This document shows positions 55,923-64,000 of a DNA stretch of 64,000 nt, in pieces. A model generated the notes under the pieces. That model ran no database searches. It saw only the letters and a program-made list of their open reading frames with translations, and was not told the origin of the DNA. Both the position numbers and the translations under genes were made by a program. This DNA comes from Aspidapion aeneum (Eukaryota; Arthropoda; Insecta; Coleoptera; Brentidae). Where the stretch lies: NCBI GenBank assembly GCA_963576565.1, contig OY755044.1:96052752-96116751 (forward strand), given 5' to 3'. Position 1 is the stretch's first letter; the number at the start of each line of letters is the position of its first letter.

Positions 55923-56647
55923 AATACTCTGCCAATCTATGGGCACCTAAGCTCACACTAGGTTCTATATTTATAGTGTGAGCTAATATAATCAAAAACT
56001 GAAATATATTTTATTCAACTCCAGACTCAATTACCTTTCGTTTGATACCACACAAGCCATGTTTTGACTTAAACTCAATTTTTTTTATTCTACCCTCCAC
56101 CCTTTTAAAAAAAACTAAAATGTATTTTGTTTAAGTCCAGACTCAATTACCTTTCGTTTGATATCACACACGCCATATTTTCACTTAAACTCTAATTTTT
56201 GACATCTACCCCCACCCTTTTTTTAAAAATAAACTAAAATTCATTTTTTTTAACTCCAGACTTAATTACCTTTCGTTTGATATCACACACGCCATATTTT
56301 CACATAAACTCTAATTTTTGAAATCTACCCCCACCCTTTTATTTGGCTTGCGTTCGGTGGATTTTGTTCATTTTTAAATGGGACCATCACGGCCCAAGAC
56401 CCAACTTAGGTACCAAATTTCATTAAAATCGGACAAGCGGTTTTTGAGTTATGCGGGTTGGTCGTTACAGACAGGCATACAGACAGACAGACATACAGAC
56501 AGACAGACAGACAGCAAAACAAAAAAGTTTCAAAATTATCTGAAACGCAAAGATATATAAAAATTTTTGAAATCGGAGCAACTTTTTTTTTCTGGAAAAA
56601 ATTAGGATCACCATAGCTCACACTACTTATAGTAGTAGTGTGAGCTA
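55923..56647 (+). mobile_element. Helentron-like non-autonomous repeat, copy G
   Basis: Complete copy with start AATACTCTGCCAATCTATGG, three units of about 115 bp, core, CAGG/CATACAGA microsatellite (56470-56515) and terminal hairpin CTCACACTACTTATAGTAGT...GAGCTAA. It lies 65 bp upstream of DNA-PKcs exon 7. Confidence 0.8.
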
Positions 56648-56711
56648 AAATTCCACAACTATTCCACGGGATACCATTGGCCTGGTAACTAAAAGTTCTT
56701 TATTTGTTTAG

Positions 56712-57004
56712 GAGTAGTCTGGACCTGTTCTCATCAACACATAACCGATTCAGACATGGCTGTTGAATTCAAAGATATTGTTACAGTTCAAAACTATTTT
56801 CCGTTGTGGTGGGGCATTTTGAAACTAACTTCGAATACTAATTTTGACAAGTATTCAATATTCTTGGAAGACAGAAAATATATTTTGAACAAAATCGTCG
56901 ACCAATTAATAAAAACACTAATGATATTGATTAATAAGCTGAATGTTACCGTCAAGCCCAAGGAAGATGATGAAGCAGCCACCGATATACAATCGGTTTA
57001 CGTG
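56712..57004 (+). CDS. PRKDC: DNA-PKcs homologue, exon 7
   Basis: 293 bp; acceptor TTTATTTGTTTAG ends at 56711, donor GTAAGT starts at 57005; phase 1 in, phase 0 out. Peptide: VVWTCSHQHITDSDMAVEFK, DIVTVQNYFPLWWGILKLTS, ILNKIVDQLIKTLMILINKL, NVTVKPKEDDEAATDIQSVY. It parallels human VPTYKDYVDLFRHLLSS, the [20 protein letters not shown] helix and the acidic loop after it. The next human segment (KDFSAFINLVEFCREIL) was not found up to the window end, so the following intron exceeds 6.9 kb. The kinase domain lies far outside. Confidence 0.88.
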
Positions 57005-57024
57005 GTAAGTGTTTGATAGGAGAT

Positions 57025-59815
57025 CCCAACTATCATTTATAGTAGCGGCTACATGTTCTAAAGGCTTTGCTACTTTCTTATAGTAGAAATGTGGTGATCC
57101 CAACCAAAATTTGTTACTTTTTAGTTCTAACTACTATTTAGTATCAGGAAATAGTAGATGTTTCGTAAAAACAACCCTCTAAACTACTTCTTAGGATTGT
57201 TTCTTGATAGTCGATTCTCATAGTCTTCTCTACCACAATAGGACGTTGCTAAAGTTTTACTTTCTTTTTAGTCGTTATTTCGTAGTCGCCCTGACTTTTA
57301 TATCCTACTTAATTACCACTAGAAAGTTAAGCTTCATTGGAGTCCCAAACAAGTGTATCGACAACTACATTATAACTTTAATTTTTACCACAAAAGTTTG
57401 TGTCATCATAGTAACATCTGATGTAACAATGTAGACAAAATAACTTTTTGGATCAACGTTAAAGCCGCAACTACTTTGACTTTTATTTAATGTCGATCTT
57501 TTAAAGTAATCTCTCCTTCCTGTTTCTACTTTGAAAATGTAGACTTTTTGAAGTCGCATCTTGGTCGCACACATTCTTAACCCTACTTTTTGTGGATCCT
57601 TTTATAATATTGGAATATTAGGAATAGTTTTGCAAATATTTTTTTAACTACCTTGAGCAGTCCATTTTTTCGAGCTCATTGCTTGACCATTTTGCAAAAC
57701 AATCAAAATGCGGATTTTAAGAATTCCCTGGTCCATGCTTAATCTCCATCCCTAATCTTTTACGCTACTTGTTGTTGGTATTCTATTCTTGTATTGTCTT
57801 TACGGTCTTTCGTGGCTTGTGCTGTGGCGCCACCCTCTTGTGCCGCCACCCTCTTGTGCTGACGTGTCGTGTTTCTCTGTATATCCCTCTTCCAAAACAA
57901 AATATTTTATTTTTAGTTTATTGCTATAATGATAAAGTAAAACACAAACAAATAGGAACAAAATAGTAACAAAATGAGGAACATTAAAAAGAAACCGTAT
58001 AACAAATCGGTAAAAAAATTGTCGTAACGCTGTCGCATCATCACCTTCGCCACTATATGTAACGTTTCCGCTATCATCTACCCCCTTATTAGGGACTTAT
58101 TGCAGTAGTGCCAGGCACTAATTGTGCCGGGCACTATATTGACAGTTTCGCATTATAAGAACAGCTGTCTTCTTTCAAAATTATACCATTTTGTATTATA
58201 AGAGCCGGAATTAATAGTGACGCCACTATTAATGAAAAATAAACGACTGGATTTCTAAATTCGACTTTGGTATGTCAATTTTGAAAGATCAACTGTCAGT
58301 GTTTAATGCGAAACGTCAATATAGTGCCCGGCACAATTTGTGCCAGGCTTTATTGCAATAGGTCCCTAATATCTAATTTATGCACGGCCCCTAAAATAAC
58401 CTCTGGGCGATGCTAGACTTCATCTAGGAACTTATGCGCTGTTTGCCGCTAATAAAAAAAACAAGTTAGATATATCGTGGTTACATGCGGATTTCTAAGC
58501 GATCTAACAAGTCTCAGAGATTGTTTTTTTACTTATAGGGCTTATAATAATAAAAATTACTGAATATTGAGAATGGCAAAATATCTAAAAACAATAAAAA
58601 ATACTAAATACGAATTGTGAGAGCAATGTGTACAATAAAAAAAGTAACAATAAGTTGACTTCATTGATGTGACTACGTTCTTTTAGTTCCTTGACCAACA
58701 CTTCCTAGAAATTCTAGAATAGGGATCATGCTCTCGACTGCAACATACATTTTTAAAAAACACTTTTTATTGGCACTTCATTTATTGTTCTAATGGAATT
58801 TAATTTATCTTGTTTTTGTTTTAAAACCTACCACAAATTCACGCTAGTACAAAACCTATAAGCAGTGGTGCTGTTGTTGACAGAAACGGCAAATGACAAG
58901 TGGCGACACCCCAATAACTTGAGGGTAGTAGTTATACTTATCGCGTAGTTCCTATCACTCTGTAGACGTTTTCTAGTGGCGAGAGCTAGTTAATAATACG
59001 TTTCTGCAACGAAGGAGTAGAAATTCGAGTGTGTTATATAGAACTATAAAGGAAAGCCGACATAAAAGTCGTAAGTGACACGTTGCCGTAACTTAGGCTC
59101 ACTTTCAAGTAACCCTTTCGACTATCAGGGAATATAGTTTGGGACGCCATGTTTTTATGTAAGAAAGAAAATTTAATATTTTTGTTGTCGTTTTATGAGC
59201 TCATATTAAAGAGCTATACTATTTTATAAACAAATTAGTTGAAGCTTACCAAAAATGCTCTTCTTAAGCACCATTTGTTGGAGTTAACTGTCGATTATGA
59301 AAACATAACCTCCAAAATCACAACACAAAAATTCCATCAGCTACCAGAAAACGGCTCAATTTTACGGGCGCACCGGTTTTTTGCATTATATATAATGCAT
59401 GTTATACAAAAACTTTGCGTCGCACTCGAATTTTGATCCTCTGCTCGTAAATTCTCACACTTTTGGATAACATAGTACATATTATAACCATAACCAAACA
59501 AAAAAAACTAAGCGAGTCTGTTTACTGTTGTGTCCACCATATTGTGTAACAATTCTACCAAAAAGAAACGATTATATTATTTGCAACTACACCGCAACTT
59601 TTATGCCATTACGAAAGCCTCTACGACGTGGTAGATACCTGGCTACGACGTAGTAGTGTAGTTGTTACTACAGTGACTTTAAACACTTGGCCAAGTAGTT
59701 ATAACCAGAAATTGGTTCCCCACTTAGGGAATTATAACGTCGCTGTATGGTATACTGAGACGTAGCGGGAGTACGTTGCGGTTACTTTTAAGAAATTCTT
59801 TCTAGTGGGATATTT
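57025..59815. mobile_element. DNA transposon, long copy, unknown family
   Basis: Ends ATCCCAACTATCATTTATAG and TTCTTTCTAGTGGGAT. Outer parts (57037-57475 and 59100-59815) match the short copy at 28478-29640; the 1.6-kb centre occurs only here and contains an intact MITE (58089-58369). No transposase ORF is seen. It starts 20 bp after the exon 7 donor. Confidence 0.75.
58089..58369. mobile_element. TTAGGGAC MITE, complete copy (281 bp)
   Basis: TTAGGGACTTATTGCAGTAG and its complement form the ends, with a second pair of inverted blocks GTGCCGGGCACTATATTGAC. A truncated copy lies at 44392-44636. Confidence 0.75.
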
Positions 59816-60320
59816 GATTTAGCCTTCTTCGATCCATCATTGGACATAGGAATCCCCCAATCCCCCAATATCTTCCACTCTTCTTTGTCTGTTGCAGTAT
59901 GCTGTATGTCCGCTTATCTCATTTGAGGGTTTTACCCTCCTTCTTTTATTTTCCCGAGGTCTTTAGTTTACAGTCATCAAATCAAATCAAATCAAAATTA
60001 GCTTTATTAGTCAGAATACAATAGTATACATTCATAAAGCCTTGCTTATCTAAATTACAAATATCCAACTAAAAGCAATAAAAGTATGGAGATACATTAA
60101 TCTTTATCAAAATCACAATAATAACACTTGGTGTACTTTTAATTGTGAACGCCAAGTTCAAATACAAAAATTGGCTTTATTAGTCAATTTACCAAAGTAG
60201 ACATTGACAAAAGCCTTATTTATTTAATTACAGTTTATTGAACACTAAATAATTATTATTGATTTAAAATTATTTAAATAAAAAAAAGTGAAACAGTCAA
60301 ACTTAAAACTATATAAAAAT

Positions 60321-60973
60321 CAAACGTGAAATTTCATACCCGTGAATTTAAAAATCAAACAAGTTTCATGGCTAATCGGGCAAAAAAGCTACCCACGGAA
60401 AAATATAAGAGAAACAAAAAACTCATTTTTTGCCCGATTAGCCATGAAACTTGTTTGATTTTTAAATTCACGGGTATGAAATTTCACGTTTGTTAGTATT
60501 ATTTGGCTTAAAAATTCCGTTGATTGACGCTCACTGTCTTGATGACGGGTAAAAATGCAAAATGCGTTGATCCGGCCTGAAAAGACAAAGAGCTGTCGTA
60601 GGTCACGGACTATAGTTGTTTTCTTTTATTTGCATTCGATCTTTTCATTGATCGATATTGTATAGTAGTGTTTTTCCCTGCTTTTGGTTTTTTGTTTCTC
60701 TCGTATCTCGGTAGATGGCGCATCTTGCTATAGTTCGCTCACTAATTACATTTAATTAGAGACAAAACCGTCTGATTAACTTCGCAAGATTTGTCACTTG
60801 ACCAGCAGTGTTCTGAGGAGTCCCATAAGGACGAAACGGTTAACTGTCAACACTTATTAGGTGTCCATTAGATTTTGGACCCCCGTGAGGTTAAGCTTTC
60901 AAGCTACCCACGGAAAAATATAAGGGAAACAAAAAACTCCTTTTTTGCCCGATTAGCCATGAAACTTGTTTGA
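60321..60973 (+). mobile_element. Hammerhead-ribozyme element, copy A (653 bp)
   Basis: Flanked by an 11-bp TSD TATATAAAAAT (60310-60320 and 60974-60984). Order in the ribozyme sense: an inverted pair at 60321-60495 (CAAACGTGAAATTTCATACC and its complement) whose loop holds AGCTACCCACGGAAAAATAT; a unique body of about 400 bp including TGTCTTGATGACGGGTAAAA and the ribozyme at 60807-60854; and a tail that repeats the loop and arm (AGCTACCCACGG...GCCATGAAACTTGTTTGA). A tail duplicated at the 5' end together with an inverted piece is the kind of arrangement seen in Penelope-like elements. No ORF. Confidence 0.8.
60807..60854 (+). ncRNA. Type I hammerhead ribozyme, copy A
   Basis: All parts are present: stem I AGTGTT (60807-60812) with AACACT (60849-60854); core CTGAGGA (60813-60819); stem II GTCC/GGAC with loop CATAA; GAA (60833-60835); stem III ACGG/CTGT with loop TTAA, closing A15.1-U16.1; cleavage position C17 (60848) in GTC. 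The conserved CUGANGA, GAAA and UH elements are intact, so self-cleavage is expected. Confidence 0.85.
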
Positions 60974-61769
60974 TATATAAAAATCGGTTAAACTAAGAAA
61001 AATCTAAAATTTGATTAAAACAAAACGACGCCAAAATTTAAATTCAATGAAAATTATTGATTTAAAATTATTTAAATAAAAAAAGTAAGTTAAACTTAAA
61101 ACTATACATAAAAATTGGTGAAAACAATAAAAAGCTAAAACTTGATTAAAACAAAACGACGTCAAAATTTAAATTCAATAAAATCAAAACCCTACGATTT
61201 GTTTTTGTCAAAAATCTTTTGTTTTTCTTTTAAATTTCCCTAGCTTTTTTATTTCTCGAAACTCAACTGGCAAATGATTAAAAAGCTTTTTTCCATTGTA
61301 AATAAATTAGATTTTCACCAAAGTTGAGCGAGGTATAGGAAGATTAAGAGTAAAAGTGTTACACTCTCTAGGTAATGGTAATTCATAACGACACTTTTTA
61401 AACATTAAACATACAGTTTCTAAAATAAAAATACAACATAAAGTTAAAAACACGAGGCCTGCAAGAAACGCGCTTTTTGACTCCACACAAATTCCTTATT
61501 GCACTTTTTTGGAGGAAAAAAAACTGAATTTATTAAAAACTGCGAACAGGATCCCCAAAAGCAAATGCCATATCGAAGATGCGATTCTACCAACGAGTGA
61601 TAAACATTTTTGGCAACATTCAAGCCAAGGTTATCACCAATCACTCTTACAGCATAACAGTTTGAAGCAATTTTACTTTGAAGGTTTGCAATATGCTTAT
61701 CGAACTTTAAACATCGATCGATTGTTAGACCTAAAAATCTGTTTATTTCTGGATTTGATTAAACAGTAA

Positions 61770-62640
61770 GTCCTATCTGCCGGGAGTGAAAGTTCACATC
61801 AATCCACGTTTACCATTCTCTAAATCAGATATCCGACATTGATTTGATAGTAAAGACATGTTTTTGTGGGTGTTCTCAATAAAAATATTACTCCAAAGTT
61901 CTTCTATTGCAAAGGAGGGGAGATCTCTTCCGCGTCAGTTTAAAGTCACATACTATAAACTGACCAATGACATCCGTGGATTGCGGTAAAAATTATACCT
62001 GGTAGAGGCCTTATAGAATAAGCATCCTGTGAGGAAGTGACATAAATGTACATTTGTAAGAGGCTTAAATTATTTTTCAAGGAATACGAATTTGGCACAA
62101 TATGTTTAAGTTTTTCATGGAGTTGGAGTTGAAAGATTTGATTACTGCCTCTTAGCGGGAAGCTACAGAAACAAACATAAATTCCGTCCAAGCTGTGTTA
62201 ATTTCTAAAATAAATCTGACTGCCATCCCCAATGGGACACCCCGTATATTATTAATTTTATGTATCACAAAAAGACCTGCTGCTGTTTTAGTTTAACTCG
62301 TATTTTGGTAGATGACGCTTCTTGCAGTGTACATGTTGGTAGTGTTTGCATATTATTAGTGAAACGACAAACACGCGAATTTGAATTTCCCGCGCTGTGA
62401 TAAATATAGGGGACCGGCCAATGATGTAGGCAATATGGCCGTCCACAGCTGAGAAATGAGATAGCAGCCTGAGAGGGACGTCACATGGGACGACCTCTCG
62501 CTTCGTAGCCATCTTAGGAAACATTGTATTTTTTGTAAGCCCGTTTTATCCATGAATATTTGCGCATTCATAATTAATAACTTGGGTTAATAACAAAAAC
62601 AGGTGAAAGGTTTTAGGCTTTAAGCTTCGCTGACAGACAC
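61770..62640. other. Repeat-derived sequence, no gene recognised
   Basis: Bases 62280-62585 share an inverted copy with 51640-51850. AACTCGTATTTTGGTAGATG near 62296 is also found in the ribozyme elements (TCGTATCTCGGTAGATGGCG), so parts of those elements are scattered here. No exon was recognised. Confidence 0.4.
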
Positions 62641-62944
62641 GACGCTGACGTCTTAAGGGTGGACTAGACGCAATCAGCCTTAATCTGACCTAAAAGACAA
62701 TGTGTGTTGTAGGTCACTTGATGGATTCTCTCTTTCAATGGATATTTTCATATATCGATGATATAACAGTTTTAGTCGCCTGCTGCTGTTTTAGTTCCTT
62801 TCGTATTTTGGTAGATGGGTGTCACATTGACGAAGCAGTGTTCTACGGAGTCCTATAAGGAAGAAACAGTTAACTGTTAACAGTTGTTAGGTGTTTATTA
62901 GATCTTGGATCACCGCGAGGTTAAGGTTTCGTGCTACCTACGGA
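62640..62944 (+). mobile_element. Diverged, partial ribozyme element, copy C
   Basis: Shows the same order as copy A from the body onward (GTTGTAGGTCACTTGATG, TTCGTATTTTGGTAGATGGG, AGCAGTGTTCTACGGAG, GGTGTTTATTAGATCTTGGA, GTGCTACCTACGGAAAAATA) but with many substitutions. At 62837-62884 the ribozyme core reads CTACGGA instead of CUGANGA, so it should be inactive. Confidence 0.6.
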
Positions 62945-62973
62945 AAAATATATATATTTATCGGTTTCATAAC
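62945..62973 (-). mobile_element. Detached 3' tail of the RTE-type LINE
   Basis: TATATATATTTATCGGTTTC is the terminal sequence of the RTE LINE (compare 9344-9364). It is separated from the rest of that LINE (63611 onward) by ribozyme element copy B. Confidence 0.75.
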
Positions 62974-63610
62974 ATCAAACAAGTTTCATGGCTAATCGGG
63001 CAAAAAGGAGTTTTTTGTTTCCCTTATATTTTTCCGTGGGTAGCTTGAAAGCTTAACCTCACGGGGGTCCAAGATCTAATGGACACCTAATAAGTGTTGA
63101 CAGTTAACCGTTTCGTCCTTATGGGACTCCTCAGAACACTGCTGGTCAAGTGACAAATCTTGCGAAGTTAATCAGACAGTTTTGTCTCTAATTAAACGTA
63201 ATTAGTGAGCGAACTATAGCAAGAGGCGCCATCTACCGAGATACGAGAGAAACAAAAAACCGAAAGCAGCGAAACACTGCTATACAATGTCGATCAATGA
63301 AAAGATCGAATGCAAATTAAAGAAAACAACTATAGTCCGTGACCTACGACAGCTCTTTGTCTTTTCAGGCCGGATCAACGCATTTTGCATTTTTACCCGT
63401 CATCAAGACAGTGAACGTCAATCAACGGAATTTTTAAGCCAAACAATACTAACAAACGTGAAATTTCATACCCGTGAATTTAAAAATCAAACAAGTTTCA
63501 TGGCTAATCGGGCAAAAAGGAATATAAGGGAAACAAAAAACTCCTTTTTGCCCGATTAGCCATGAAACTTGTTTGATTTTTAAATTCACGGGTATGAAAT
63601 TTCACGTTTG
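62974..63610 (-). mobile_element. Hammerhead-ribozyme element, copy B (637 bp)
   Basis: Inserted in the RTE LINE tail with a perfect 13-bp TSD TCGGTTTCATAAC (62961-62973 and 63611-63623). On the minus strand its order is the same as copy A: foldback 5' end (63458-63610), body with ribozyme, and tail with ACTTGTTTGAT. The body is nearly identical to copy A. The palindrome loop is shorter. An ORF on the plus strand (63287-63559) crosses it but resembles nothing and is ignored. Confidence 0.85.
63093..63140 (-). ncRNA. Type I hammerhead ribozyme, copy B
   Basis: The reverse complement reads identically to copy A over all 48 bases: AGTGTT, CTGAGGA, GTCC CATAA GGAC, GAA, ACGG TTAA CTGT, C, AACACT. 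The core is fully conserved. Confidence 0.85.
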
Positions 63611-64000
63611 TCGGTTTCATAACGTTCTACGTCTTCCGATATCCAATCTCCACTCGTTTCTGTTTGCCCATAATTTATCATCTAAGCCTCTTATTCTTAT
63701 TTCACTGTCTATTCCTTCTCTCCAGCTTCTCCTCGGCCTTCCTCGTTTTCTTCGGCCAGTTGGTTTCCATTGTAATATTTGGTTAGGTAGTCTTCCATCA
63801 TCCATTCTTTGTACATGTCCGCACCACACCAGTTGTTTTGTTCTTATATCATCCACTAAAGTACGTTCACCCACTGTCATAATTTCTCTTGTTCTTTGAT
63901 TTGTAACTCTTTCTCTTTTTGATTTCCCTGCTGCTCTTCTCCAATAGTCCATCTCCGTAGCGGAAAGCATTTTTTCTGTTCTATCCTTGATTGGCCATAC
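63611..64000 (-). pseudogene. RTE-type LINE, 3' part, continuing past the window
   Basis: Minus-strand frame open from the right edge to 63617, encoding the C-terminal region (MLSATEMDYWRRAAGKSKRE, IRTKQLVWCGHVQRMDDGRL, GRPRRSWREGIDSEIRIRGL). Very similar to the element at 9344-12663 but with its own substitutions. Whether the rest is intact cannot be seen. Confidence 0.88.

Larger units (their letters stand above)
59976..61745 (-). pseudogene. Jockey/CR1-like LINE, 3' part, interrupted
   Basis: The 3' end is at about 59976 with ATTTGATTTGATTTGA repeats. The coding part on the minus strand includes FLGLTIDRCLKFDKHIANLQ (61740-61680), VYHSLVESHLRYGICFWGSC (61600-61540) and, in broken frame, NLFTMEKSFLIICQLSF near 61290. 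The catalytic RT is missing. The ribozyme-bearing element at 60321-60973 is inserted in its 3' untranslated part. Confidence 0.75.

Noticed and set aside
62837..62884. A third active hammerhead ribozyme
   Set aside because: Stem-forming pieces are visible, but the core reads CTACGGA, so two invariant positions are lost.
63287..63559. 90-residue plus-strand ORF
   Set aside because: It lies on the strand opposite to the ribozyme element, crosses its palindrome and resembles no protein.

Overview
The window is a repeat-dense, AT-rich animal nuclear sequence with GT-AG introns. The transposon mix (RTE-like and jockey/CR1-like LINEs, a Penelope-like element, mariner, hAT, Harbinger, Ty3/Gypsy, long-TIR and foldback elements, helentron-like repeats with a CAGA microsatellite) points to an insect, most likely a beetle with a large genome; the order is an inference. 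All family calls rest on protein motifs recognised by eye; no search was run.

Two host genes can be reconstructed from exons scattered among repeats. On the minus strand at the left edge (8350 down to 1300) four phase-consistent exons encode the connector and early lever region of a MutS homologue that best fits MSH4 (meiotic crossover factor). The gene runs off the left end and its first exon was not found. On the plus strand (28117 to 57004) seven phase-consistent exons, 1722 coding bases or 574 codons, encode the N-terminal HEAT-repeat region of a DNA-PKcs (PRKDC) homologue. It continues beyond the right edge. Further exon-like segments of unknown genes lie at 7137-7216 (+, with TATA box and initiator), 55330-55463 (-) and, weakly, 54378-54537 (+).

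Layout: 1-522 inverted plus tandem repeat; 1300-8350 MSH4 exons, with a jockey/CR1-like LINE (about 1972-5068) in one intron, itself hit by a 5'-truncated Penelope-like element with a hammerhead-like motif; 9344-12663 a full-length RTE-type LINE with a perfect 14-bp target-site duplication (TSD) and one in-frame stop; 13839-15461 a Harbinger-type element; 16-27 kb mixed repeats including an 810-bp hAT element, helentron-like copies, minisatellites and a Gypsy pol fragment; 28-57 kb the DNA-PKcs gene with introns of 1.6-8 kb made largely of nested transposons; 57-64 kb a 2.8-kb transposon, a decayed LINE, and two full-length copies of a ~640-650 bp element in opposite orientation.

The most unusual material is non-autonomous mobile DNA. 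(1) The ~640-650 bp elements at 60321-60973 and 62974-63610 each have an 11-13 bp TSD, a foldback 5' end, a duplicated tail and a complete type I hammerhead ribozyme with three stems and full core. (2) Three minute palindromic insertions (49, 34 and 50 bp) at 15283, 18745 and 55220 share the end sequence TAAGGWCACT and are flanked by 8-bp TSDs, small enough to be little more than two transposon ends. (3) A 1475-bp long-TIR element (35500-36974) carries one small cysteine-containing ORF unlike a transposase.
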